Of a stretch of 64,000 nucleotides of DNA, positions 56,367 through 64,000 are shown piece after piece. Every line of letters starts with the position of its first letter. The stretch's first letter is position 1. The stretch is from NCBI RefSeq assembly GCF_000159695.1, contig NZ_CM000955.1, positions 1,852,202-1,916,201 on the forward strand. Reading direction: 5' to 3'. The notes under the pieces were generated by a model. That model saw nothing but the letters and a program-made list of their open reading frames with translations, ran no database searches and was not told the DNA's origin. Source of the stretch: Finegoldia magna ATCC 53516. GTDB taxonomy: Bacteria > Bacillota > Clostridia > Tissierellales > Peptoniphilaceae. Position numbers and translations under genes: made by a program.

Positions 56367-56395
56367 TAAAAAACTCGAGCGTTTAAACTCGAGTT
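56367..56395 (-). terminator. Terminator of prfA operon
   Basis: AACTCGAG (56372-56379) pairs with CTCGAGTT (56388-56395), followed by TTTTTTATATT on the minus strand. Confidence 0.9.
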
Positions 56396-56400
56396 AATTT

Positions 56401-57468
56401 TTAATTCATCATTTTTAATTTTTCAGCTTGATCATAGCTTGTCAAATCGTCAATCATTTCTTCGATATCTCCATCTAAGAAATTTTGTAATTGGAATATT
56501 GTTTTGTTGATTCTGTGATCAGTTATTCTTCCTTGTGGGAAGTTGTAAGTTCTAATTCTTTCAGAACGATCACCAGTACCTACTTGGGATTTACGCGCAT
56601 CTGCTCTGTCTTTATTCTTTTCTTCTTCCATCAAATCGTACAATCTAGATTTCAAAACTTTCATAGCTTTATCTTTGTTCTTGATTTGGGATTTTTCATC
56701 TTGACATGTTACTACAAGACCTGTTGGAATGTGTGTAATTCTAACCGCAGAGTCAGTAGTGTTTACGCATTGTCCACCGTTGCCACTTGCTCTGAACACG
56801 TCAATTCTCAAATCTTTTTGTTCGATTTTAACATCGACATCTTCTGCTTCTGGCAATACTGCAACTGTTGCAGTAGAAGTGTGAATTCTTCCAGAACTTT
56901 CAGTTTGAGGAACTCTTTGTACTCTGTGAACTCCAGATTCGTATTTTAATCTAGAATAAGCACCTTTTCCTTTTACCATCATTACAACTTCTTTTATCCC
57001 ACCAACACCTTGTTGTTGAATATCCATTATTTCAGTTGTCCAGCGTTTTTTGTCGGAATACATTTGATACATTCTCAAAAGTTCACCAGCAAATAAACCC
57101 GCTTCATCTCCACCGGCGCCGGCTCTTATTTCGATAAACACGTTCTTTTCATCGTTAGGATCTTTTGGCAACAATAAAATCTTCAAATCTTCTTGATCTT
57201 TTTCGATTTGTTCTTCCAAAGTTGAGATTTCATCTTTCAATAGTTCTTCCATTTCACTATCTCCAGTAGTACCCAACATTTCCTTGTCTTCTTCCAAATT
57301 TTTCAAATTGTCTTTGTAAGACAAATATTTATTAACAACTGGTTCTAAATCAGCGTGTTCTTTCATTAATTTCGTCCAATTTTCCATGTCAGCGATAACT
57401 TCAGGATCTGCGACTTTTACTTCTAAGTCTTTGAACTTATCTACAACACTATCTAAATTTTCAAACAT
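56401..57468 (-). CDS. prfA: Peptide chain release factor 1
   Basis: 355 aa. The peptidyl-hydrolysis motif is [19 protein letters not shown] with the methylated Gln of GGQ. The anticodon-like loop region [15 protein letters not shown] is of the RF1 type, reading UAA/UAG. prmC, which methylates that Gln, is immediately upstream (2 nt). Confidence 0.96.
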   Translation of the reverse strand: MFENLDSVVDKFKDLEVKVADPEVIADMENWTKLMKEHADLEPVVNKYLSYKDNLKNLEEDKEMLGTTGDSEMEELLKDEISTLEEQIEKDQEDLKILLLPKDPNDEKNVFIEIRAGAGGDEAGLFAGELLRMYQMYSDKKRWTTEIMDIQQQGVGGIKEVVMMVKGKGAYSRLKYESGVHRVQRVPQTESSGRIHTSTATVAVLPEAEDVDVKIEQKDLRIDVFRASGNGGQCVNTTDSAVRITHIPTGLVVTCQDEKSQIKNKDKAMKVLKSRLYDLMEEEKNKDRADARKSQVGTGDRSERIRTYNFPQGRITDHRINKTIFQLQNFLDGDIEEMIDDLTSYDQAEKLKMMN

Positions 57469-57470
57469 AA

Positions 57471-58262
57471 TTACCTCCTCGCAATTATTACTCTATCAAA
57501 ACCGTTAAAGTCTTTTATGCAGTAGTGATTTTTGAATCCATTTTCATCTAAAATTTCAAATATACTCTCTCTTTGATTATATCCTATTTCAAAAGCAAGC
57601 ATACCATCTTCATTCAAATAATCACTAGCTTGATTTATTATCTTTCTATAAAAATAAAGTCCATCATCTCCACCAAAAAGTGCAGATCGTGGTTCTTTTA
57701 AAATTTTTGTTTCAAGTGAATTGAAATCTTTTTTGTCTATATAAGGTGGATTGGAAACTATCAAATCATACTTAGAATTCACATTCTCATACAAATCAGA
57801 ATAAACAAACTCAACGTTAGTAGCATTTAAACTCTCTGCATTTTTCTTGGAAAGTTCAATAGCTTTCTCGTTTATATCTACTCCCAGAACTTTTGAATCC
57901 AATTCCAAATTCAAAGTGATTGATATTATTCCTGATCCTATCCCGATTTCTAATATATTGTCAAACTTACGATTAGTCTTGATTATTTCATCCACCAAAA
58001 TTTCAGTATCAAATCTAGGAATCAAAACATTAGGATCCGTATAAAACTTTCTATTGTAAAAGTATTTAAATCCAAGTATATATTCAATCGGAATATCTTC
58101 ATCGTAAAGTTTTTTATATTCTAATATTGTTTTCTCATCATCATCACTTATCTCATCATTCGAATGAATAATAGAATCAGAGAAACTATAGTTGTATAAT
58201 TTTTCCAAAATCATCAAACAATCGGATTTGTCGAACAAATTATAAATATCATTTATTACCAT
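57471..58262 (-). CDS. prmC: Release factor glutamine methyltransferase
   Basis: 263 aa. SAM site [15 protein letters not shown] and the catalytic [11 protein letters not shown] (NPPY) are diagnostic; [10 protein letters not shown] lies before. It methylates GGQ of RF1/RF2. It overlaps yqhQ by 7 nt and is followed directly by its substrate gene. Confidence 0.95.
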   Translation of the reverse strand: MVINDIYNLFDKSDCLMILEKLYNYSFSDSIIHSNDEISDDDEKTILEYKKLYDEDIPIEYILGFKYFYNRKFYTDPNVLIPRFDTEILVDEIIKTNRKFDNILEIGIGSGIISITLNLELDSKVLGVDINEKAIELSKKNAESLNATNVEFVYSDLYENVNSKYDLIVSNPPYIDKKDFNSLETKILKEPRSALFGGDDGLYFYRKIINQASDYLNEDGMLAFEIGYNQRESIFEILDENGFKNHYCIKDFNGFDRVIIARR

Positions 58263-59152
58263 AAATCTTCATCTTCTTTTTCTGGAATTACACTTTTAAG
58301 TGCCAGTATAGCAACTTCTATCATCTTGTCATCAGGTTCTCTCACTGTAAAAAACTTTTGAACCCATAATCCTGGCTTCACAAGTAATGTCGTTATTGTA
58401 TTATCGTATTTGCCGATTAATCTATTAATTTCATAAGAGATTGACACAATCACTGGAAGTAATATTATACGATACAACATTCTCAGCAATGGATTTGGCC
58501 ATCCAACTAAGCCCAACACCAAAATGGAAATTATCATAACAGTAAACAAAAAACTAGTACCACATCTTGGATGAAGTCTGCTTTGTTTTCTAACATTTTC
58601 AATCGTCAAATCCAGCCCTTGTTCATAACAATAAATACTTTTGTGTTCAGCACCATGATATTCAAACACTCTTTTCATATCTTTTGAATGTGAAACTATA
58701 AAAAGATATGTGAAAAATATTATAATTCGTATCAATCCTTCGATTAAATTGAAACTAAAAGATGAATCATTAAGCTTAACAAATGATGTAAGAAAAGTTG
58801 GAATGAAGAAGAAAAACAATAACGCCAATGCCACTGATGCGATTATAGAGAACACATTTTCTACTTTTCTGGCATTGTTTTTGAAATGTTTGTCGAAGAA
58901 GTTTTCGCTATCGTCTTCATAAAAACTTGCAGAATACATTAATGCATCCATTCCCAACTTCATAGAATCAAACAAGCTAACAACTCCTCTTATGAAAGGA
59001 ATCTTCATCAAATTTATTTTATTGTTTTCTAAGTCTTTTACAACCAAATCAATTTCTTGATCAGGTTTTCTGACCGCTATTGAATACTTCGAAGGGCCTC
59101 TCATCAAAATTCCTTCGATTAAAGCTTGTCCACCAATTGTCGTTTTCTTCAT
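58256..59152 (-). CDS. yqhQ: DUF1385 membrane protein YqhQ
   Basis: 298 aa. TTIGGQALIEGILMRGPSKY at the N-terminus and EYHGAEHKSIYCYE in the middle are the family signatures, with about four to five helices. It is near universal in Gram-positives next to rpmE, prmC and prfA; the biochemical role is unknown. Confidence 0.92.
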   Translation of the reverse strand: MKKTTIGGQALIEGILMRGPSKYSIAVRKPDQEIDLVVKDLENNKINLMKIPFIRGVVSLFDSMKLGMDALMYSASFYEDDSENFFDKHFKNNARKVENVFSIIASVALALLFFFFIPTFLTSFVKLNDSSFSFNLIEGLIRIIIFFTYLFIVSHSKDMKRVFEYHGAEHKSIYCYEQGLDLTIENVRKQSRLHPRCGTSFLFTVMIISILVLGLVGWPNPLLRMLYRIILLPVIVSISYEINRLIGKYDNTITTLLVKPGLWVQKFFTVREPDDKMIEVAILALKSVIPEKEDEDLW

Positions 59153-59191
59153 TCCAATTTACCTTTTCATTGTTCATTATCTATTTTTTAA

Positions 59192-59224
59192 CACAAAAAT
59201 ACCAGCACCAAAAAGGTACTGGCA
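59192..59224 (-). terminator. Terminator of rpmE
   Basis: TACCAGCACC (59200-59209) pairs with GGTACTGGCA (59215-59224), one mismatch, loop AAAAA, then TTTTTGTGT on the minus strand. It may be partial, so that some transcripts reach yqhQ. Confidence 0.85.
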
Positions 59225-59230
59225 AAAATG

Positions 59231-59434
59231 CTAATCCATGTTGTATTTTTTCTTGAATTTTTCTACTCTACCACCATGTTCTACAAATCTTTGACGTCCT
59301 GTATAAAATGGGTGACATTGACTACAAACTTCGACGTTTATGTTTTCTTTAGTAGATCCTACTTTAAAAGTATTGCCACAAGAAGCGCAAGTTACTGTAG
59401 CTTCGTGGTATTCTGGATGTAAATCTTTTTTCAT
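59231..59434 (-). CDS. rpmE: 50S ribosomal protein L31 (zinc-binding form)
   Basis: 67 aa. CASCGNTF and [13 protein letters not shown] give four Cys of the C+ (Zn) form; ending [11 protein letters not shown]. The ATG follows ACGAGGTG. It has a strong promoter and its own terminator. Confidence 0.97.
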   Translation of the reverse strand: MKKDLHPEYHEATVTCASCGNTFKVGSTKENINVEVCSQCHPFYTGRQRFVEHGGRVEKFKKKYNMD

Positions 59435-59475
59435 ATTATCACCTCGTTTTTCTCAAAATTATTTTCGACTTACCT

Positions 59476-59504
59476 ATTATAACACATGAGTATGAACTTG
59501 TCTA
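59476..59504 (-). promoter_or_regulatory. Promoter of rpmE
   Basis: Minus strand TAGACA (59499-59504), 17-nt spacer, TATAAT (59476-59481). It lies between the rho stop and rpmE. Confidence 0.85.
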
Positions 59505-59534
59505 CAAAATTTGAATATTTCATTATAATTTTCT

Positions 59535-60848
59535 TTACAAACTTTGCAAATTATTTATTGATTTTACAAATTCTTGGTTTGATTTTGTGTTTTTAATCAT
59601 TTTGATAATTTGATCTGCAATATCTTTGTTTTCTTGTGAGTTTAATTGTTTTCTAATTTTATTAATAGCAGATAATTCTTCTTTTGTAAGAAGCAATTCA
59701 TCTTTTCTAGTTCCAGATTTGTTCAAATCAATCGCAGGGAATACTCTTTGTTCCGACAAATTCCTGTCTAATTTGATTTCCATATTTCCAGTTCCTTTGA
59801 ATTCTTCGAAAATAACATCATCCATCCTGGAACCAGTTTCAATCAAAGCTGTCGCTAATATAGTCAACGAACCGCCTTCTTCAATATTTCTTGCCGCACC
59901 GAAAAATCTTTTAGGACCATTCAATGCTAAAGGATCAAGTCCTCCAGACAACGTCTTACCTGAATAAGGACTTGTAACATTATATGCACGAGATAATCTA
60001 GTAATTGAATCAACCAATATTACAACATCCTTTTTATGTTCCACAAGTCTTTTCGCTCTTTCAATCACGATTTCAGCAACCCTAATATGATTCTGAGGCA
60101 TCTCATCAAAAGTAGATGCTACTACATCTGCTCCCAAAACAGAACGCTTCATATCTGTAACTTCTTCCGGTCTTTCGTCAATCAATAAAACAATAACGTG
60201 AATATCTGGATAATTTTTTCTTATAGAATTTGCAATGTTTTTAAGCAAAGTCGTCTTACCAGTTTTAGGAGATGCCACTATCAATCCTCTTTGGCCCTTT
60301 CCAACCGGACTTATCAAATCCATAATTCTCATTGAAACATTCTTAGAATCTCTTTCTAAAGTCAATCTTTCTCTTGGATAAATAGGCGTCAAATTCTCAA
60401 AATCAGGTCTATTTCTCAGATTTTCAACCGTATCTCCATTTACACGATTCACATAAATCAATGCATTGAATTTTTCTTTATCTTTTTTCTCACGACATAA
60501 TCCTTCTACGAAATCTCCTGTCTTTAGTTTAAATCTCCTAACTTGAACAGGTGGAACATAAATATCATCATCTCCTGAATCATATCCTTCCGATCGCAAA
60601 AATCCATATCCATTTTCGTGTAAATCTAAGATTCCTTCCACTTTCAATGGATCCTTCACATCTTTTTCATCATTAGAAGTATCATCGTAATCTTCCTCAG
60701 AATTATTTCTCTCGTTAATATTAACCTGACTAATAATCTCTTTTATCAAATCTTGCTTATTGTATTTACTAATACCTGCAACCCCTACAGCCTTAGCAAT
60801 AATCTTCAAATCTTGCAATCTCTTCGATTCTAATACGTCTTTTTCCAA
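59535..60848 (-). CDS. rho: Transcription termination factor Rho
   Basis: 437 aa. An N-terminal SAP-like helical part (about 1-45), an acidic linker, the RNA-binding cold-shock-like domain ([20 protein letters not shown]), then the ATPase with Walker [18 protein letters not shown], Walker [17 protein letters not shown] and the Q-loop/R-loop [19 protein letters not shown]. The protein is complete. It forms a hexamer that unwinds RNA-DNA hybrids. It follows ccdA by 11 nt, so it seems to be in the same transcript as the thiol genes. Confidence 0.96.
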   Translation of the reverse strand: MEKDVLESKRLQDLKIIAKAVGVAGISKYNKQDLIKEIISQVNINERNNSEEDYDDTSNDEKDVKDPLKVEGILDLHENGYGFLRSEGYDSGDDDIYVPPVQVRRFKLKTGDFVEGLCREKKDKEKFNALIYVNRVNGDTVENLRNRPDFENLTPIYPRERLTLERDSKNVSMRIMDLISPVGKGQRGLIVASPKTGKTTLLKNIANSIRKNYPDIHVIVLLIDERPEEVTDMKRSVLGADVVASTFDEMPQNHIRVAEIVIERAKRLVEHKKDVVILVDSITRLSRAYNVTSPYSGKTLSGGLDPLALNGPKRFFGAARNIEEGGSLTILATALIETGSRMDDVIFEEFKGTGNMEIKLDRNLSEQRVFPAIDLNKSGTRKDELLLTKEELSAINKIRKQLNSQENKDIADQIIKMIKNTKSNQEFVKSINNLQSL

Positions 60849-60859
60849 TAAATTTCCTC

Positions 60860-61543
60860 CTAAATACCTTGGTACAAGAAATACAATCCAAATAACATCA
60901 ATACTGCACCAAGAACTATTTCTATAATTTTAGAAACCTTAGTATATGAATCATTTTGAATAATCTCTTCAACTTTACCCATCAATAAAGCAGACATAAA
61001 TACTAAAAAGCAATTACCAATACCATAAAATATGAACAAAACAATAGAAAATAAAATATTTCTAGTGTTAGCCGCTATAGCCATTAATGAAACCAAAACA
61101 GGTGTTGAACATGGAGATGCGAACACCGCTTGAATAACACCAGCTATGAATGCTCCCAAAAGTCCAGTTTTGGTAATCTTACTGGACTTATTGAGACTAA
61201 TAATCTTGATAACATGCCAATTTTGAAACGCCATAAGAATTAAAAGTATTCCAATAACGATATAAAATACTCTACTAAATTGATTTAAAATTTTACCAAC
61301 CAAGGCAGCCGTCAATCCAAAAATTGTGAAAACTAAAATGCTACCTAAACTGAAAACCAAAGCCACCTTGAACGATTTTTTCTTATCGTAATTATTCCCC
61401 GATAAATACCCTATTATTATTGGAATCATCGGCAATGAGCAGGGAAGAAAACTAGTCAAAATCCCTGCTATTAAGGAAATAATCGGCGCCAAATAAACAT
61501 AATCTTTTACTAGTTTTGACAAAAATTCTAATAAACTATCCAT
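60860..61543 (-). CDS. ccdA: CcdA-like thiol-disulfide membrane transporter
   Basis: 227 aa, six helices. [17 protein letters not shown] in helix 1 and [16 protein letters not shown] in helix 4 carry the Cys pair that passes electrons across the membrane. It should reduce the exported thioredoxin encoded just upstream (8-nt overlap). No cytochrome c maturation genes are seen, so the pair more likely serves extracytoplasmic protein or peptide thiol repair. Confidence 0.92.
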   Translation of the reverse strand: MDSLLEFLSKLVKDYVYLAPIISLIAGILTSFLPCSLPMIPIIIGYLSGNNYDKKKSFKVALVFSLGSILVFTIFGLTAALVGKILNQFSRVFYIVIGILLILMAFQNWHVIKIISLNKSSKITKTGLLGAFIAGVIQAVFASPCSTPVLVSLMAIAANTRNILFSIVLFIFYGIGNCFLVFMSALLMGKVEEIIQNDSYTKVSKIIEIVLGAVLMLFGLYFLYQGI

Positions 61544-62168
61544 TGATCATATCCGAAATCAATATTTCTAATTCATTTTCCTTCAACAAACCTTCGTGAA
61601 TATATCCCTTTTTACCATTAACAGTAACCTCTTGGAAATACTCATCCATCACGCTTTGAGCCTTATCAGAAAATTTAAAATCTTCTTTTAAAGGAATAAA
61701 AATTTGCGTAGGAGTAACCCTAATACCAGCTTGTGATGCAAAATCATTGCTCACATTCACTTCAACATCCTTAACAACGGCTTTCCCTTTGAACTTATTG
61801 AAAGTATTGTCTATATATGGAGCCATTTCCTTACAAGGAGCACATTCAATCCAAGTGAAATTTACAAAAACAGGCTTATCGTATGAGAAAAACTTCTCAA
61901 AACCAGCATCTTTCCCTGCAAATAAAACATCTTCCTTGTCTACTTCTTTGTAAGCTTCTTTGAAATTATTCAAATTTGATGAATTTGTGTCTTCACTGTT
62001 AGAACTACTTTCTTGCTTATTATTTCCATCAGTCTCAGTTTGCTTAGCACTATTTTCATTATTAATAGGCATAACAGGTTTGTTCTTTATAAAAAACATC
62101 ACTAAAACAGCCACCACAATAAATGCAATAACTAAAATAAATTTCGATTTATTATTCTTCATAATCAT
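61536..62168 (-). CDS. Membrane-anchored thioredoxin-family protein
   Basis: 210 aa. An N-terminal membrane anchor (about 8-26), a Ser/Asn/Glu-rich linker (about 30-70), and a thioredoxin domain with ECAPCKEMAP, whose CxxC is CAPC, and the cis-Pro in IRVTPTQIFIP. It acts outside the cytoplasm as the acceptor of CcdA electrons. Ribosome-binding site AAAGGAAA precedes the start, and TATAAT lies at 62226-62231 (minus). Confidence 0.9.
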   Translation of the reverse strand: MIMKNNKSKFILVIAFIVVAVLVMFFIKNKPVMPINNENSAKQTETDGNNKQESSSNSEDTNSSNLNNFKEAYKEVDKEDVLFAGKDAGFEKFFSYDKPVFVNFTWIECAPCKEMAPYIDNTFNKFKGKAVVKDVEVNVSNDFASQAGIRVTPTQIFIPLKEDFKFSDKAQSVMDEYFQEVTVNGKKGYIHEGLLKENELEILISDMING

Positions 62169-62279
62169 TTCCTTTCTTTACTTCTGATCTATTTTATCTT
62201 CAAATTACTATTGATTTATTATACTATTATATCAAACTTGCGTTCTTATTTACACCTCAGTTCATTTTCATAATATAAG

Positions 62280-62349
62280 ATTTCTGAAGAGAGGCTGAGC
62301 GAGTCAGACAATTAAATTTCCCCTAAGATATTCTTGTGAGATGTTTGCT
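62280..62349. repeat. Palindrome P0, right half only
   Basis: It starts GATTTCTGAAGAGAGGCTGA and ends with the shared arm AGATATTC...AGATGTTTGCT. It resembles the right half of P3. Its left half is missing or diverged next to the thioredoxin promoter. Confidence 0.65.
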
Positions 62350-62448
62350 ACAATTCTGAACCTTGCTTGTCCTTCAACTGTCATCTAGTGAATCCTTTGC
62401 ACCATTTTTTTGTCCTTGTCCTTAAATTCCCAACATAACGAAACCTTC

Positions 62449-62623
62449 AAGCAAACAATCGAAGCTAAGAATATCATACGGAGAAAATAATCATAAATTC
62501 AAGCAAAGTGAACCGTTAAAAAATTGTGCTGTTTGAGTGCGTAGCACGAGTTCACAATTTTAGGTTCACAAGCTTAGAATTTATTTATTTTCGTAGTCTA
62601 GATATTCGTGCGAGATGTTTGCT
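62449..62623. repeat. Palindrome P1 (175 bp)
   Basis: Left arm from AAGCAAACAATCGAAGCTAA, right arm ending GCGAGATGTTTGCT; further paired segments include ATTCAAGC/GCTTAGAAT, GTGAACC/GGTTCAC, AAAATTGTG/CACAATTTT and central GTGC-gta-GCAC. P2 is a near copy 337 bp away with about five differences by eye. Confidence 0.8.
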
Positions 62624-62785
62624 ATGGTACTTACCCATGTGTGTCTTGCAATTTTCATCTAGCGAAATGTATGAATAATTTTTTAAATTAGTTCTTACCA
62701 ATGTGTATTCTACAACTATTGGCGTATTATATCTATGAATGATTTTCTATTATTTTCACGTAATTCCCAACTCCGCGAAATCTCA

Positions 62786-62960
62786 AAGCAAACGATCGTA
62801 GCTAAGAATATCATACGAAGAAAATAATCATAAATTCAAGCGAAGGGAACCGTTAAAAAATTGTGCTGTTTGAGTGCGTAGCACGAGTTCACAATTTTAG
62901 GTTCACAAGCTTAGAATTTATTTATTTTCGTAGTCTAGATATTCGTGCGAGATGTTTGCT
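62786..62960. repeat. Palindrome P2 (175 bp)
   Basis: Near-identical copy of P1, same arms and centre. The high identity against diverged spacers suggests recent duplication, conversion, or selection on the folded form. Confidence 0.8.
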
Positions 62961-63058
62961 ATAGTTCTTACCAATGTGTATCCTGCAACTGTAATCTAGC
63001 GAAATCTTCACACCATTTTTATCCCTTGTCCTTAAATTCCCAACATAACGAAACCTTT

Positions 63059-63230
63059 AAGCAAACAATCGAAGCTAAGAATATCACCATATATAATTTA
63101 ATGCTTCTTATAAGTGACGCTTCGAACGATGAAATCTTCATTTCTTTTTCATAAAAGAAGATTTCTGAAGTGAGGCTTAGCGAGTGAGAACATTAAATTT
63201 TACCCAAGATATTCGTGCGAGATGTTTGCT
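63059..63230. repeat. Palindrome P3 (about 172 bp, different core)
   Basis: It has the same outer arms as P1/P2 (AAGCAAACAATCG..., ...GATGTTTGCT) but a different inner sequence, with its own inner pairing (GAAATCTT/AAGATTTC and flanking AT-rich arms). P0 shares this second core type. Confidence 0.7.
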
Positions 63231-63282
63231 ATGGTCTTAACCCTTGTGCGTCCTGCAACTGTTGTCAAGCGAAATCTTTACA

Positions 63283-63320
63283 CAAAAAAAGATCTAACGG
63301 ATTAAATCACGTTAGACCTT
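63283..63320 (-). terminator. Terminator of the rRNA operon
   Basis: AAGATCTAACG (63289-63299) pairs with CGTTAGACCTT (63310-63320); TTTTTTTG follows on the minus strand. It is just downstream of 5S. Confidence 0.92.
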
Positions 63321-63325
63321 AATTG

Positions 63326-63442
63326 TTTGGCGACTACCTACTCTCCCACGACGTTTCCATCGTAGTACCATCGGCGTTAAGAGGCTTAACTTCTGTGTTC
63401 GGCATGGGTACAGGTGTATCCCTCTTGCTTTTATCACCATAC
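63326..63442 (-). rRNA. rrf: 5S ribosomal RNA
   Basis: The minus strand has CCCATGCCGAACACAGAAGT and GATGGTACTACG with GTGGGAGAGTAGGT, the conserved 5S core. The 3' end GGTAGTCGCCA and the 5' start near 63441 pair. Ends are approximate to a few bases. The 23S gene is about 43 bp upstream; no tRNA lies between. Confidence 0.95.
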
Positions 63443-63484
63443 TTATTTACTTTTCCATTTCAATCAATAACAGTATATATTTCC

Positions 63485-64000
<516 letters not shown>

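Larger units (their letters stand above)
62169..63282. other. Gene-free 1.1-kb region with palindromic repeats
   Basis: Apart from the thioredoxin promoter at its left edge, this region contains no convincing gene. It is built from long imperfect palindromes (P0 half, P1, P2, P3) joined by related spacers of about 98-162 bp. It lies directly after the rRNA terminator. Short open frames here are chance products of the repeats. Confidence 0.8.

Noticed and set aside
62945..63154. 69-codon plus-strand frame in the palindrome array
   Set aside because: It translates repeat arms and spacer, has no ribosome-binding site and no sensible composition.
62280..63230. CRISPR array
   Set aside because: Units are long, few, imperfectly palindromic and unevenly spaced with related spacers; no cas genes are present.

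Overview
The window is low-GC, Firmicutes-type DNA. The gene set (V-type ATPase, rubredoxin, ferritin, no respiratory chain genes, TrpR-like YerC, YvcK/RapZ, YqhQ, Bce-type resistance module) fits an anaerobic Gram-positive coccus of the Peptoniphilaceae, and Finegoldia magna is my best guess. That name is inferred from gene content and style, not from a search. Almost all genes lie on the minus strand. The right end enters an rRNA operon (23S then 5S, minus strand), so most genes run in the same direction as that operon.

Layout. 1-4.3 kb: start of an MBL-fold hydrolase, yerC, typA, an RsbW-like ATPase, rubredoxin (plus strand, too short for usual ORF cut-offs) and engB. 4.3-14.2 kb: a complete Kdp potassium-uptake locus. 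It encodes a 31-aa membrane peptide, KdpF (25 aa), a TPR protein, KdpA, KdpB, KdpC, the regulator KdpE and a KdpD-like kinase that lacks the KdpD ATP-binding domain. A divergent gene encodes the missing KdpD N-terminal half without a kinase domain. 14.2-21.2 kb: ferritin, a degenerate S41-like protein, a CDF transporter, glutathione peroxidase with an OhrR-type repressor, and pabC-pabB-pabA for p-aminobenzoate. 21.3-28.6 kb: a MacB-like efflux system, PepD, YqeY, two PAP2 phosphatases and a MoeA-like protein. 28.7-33.1 kb: a Bce-type peptide-resistance module (permease, ATPase, kinase, regulator). An IS200-like element sits directly upstream of it, next to uraA.

35.3-41.1 kb: a Fur/PerR-type regulator and an AraC regulator (plus strand), yaaA, then a CydDC-like exporter pair behind a YgbA-family (NO-response) gene. 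41.4-49.8 kb: nine-gene V-type ATPase operon (H-I-K-E-C-F-A-B-D) whose ring subunit carries a Na+-binding signature. 49.9-62.2 kb: upp, tsaC, yvcK, rapZ, a PHP gene, murB and folC; then prfA, prmC, yqhQ and rpmE; then rho, ccdA and an exported thioredoxin. 62.2-63.3 kb holds no gene. It is an array of long imperfect palindromes between the thioredoxin gene and the rRNA terminator. 63.3-64 kb: 5S rRNA and the 3' part of 23S rRNA.

Most of the window is ordinary chromosome. The items most worth a second look are the two complementary KdpD halves, the extra small proteins in the kdp operon, the palindrome array beside the rRNA operon, the recurrent TGGGTATA promoter-like motif near an RsbW-like gene, the IS200 element with a highly structured end but no TnpB, and the YgbA-CydDC linkage.
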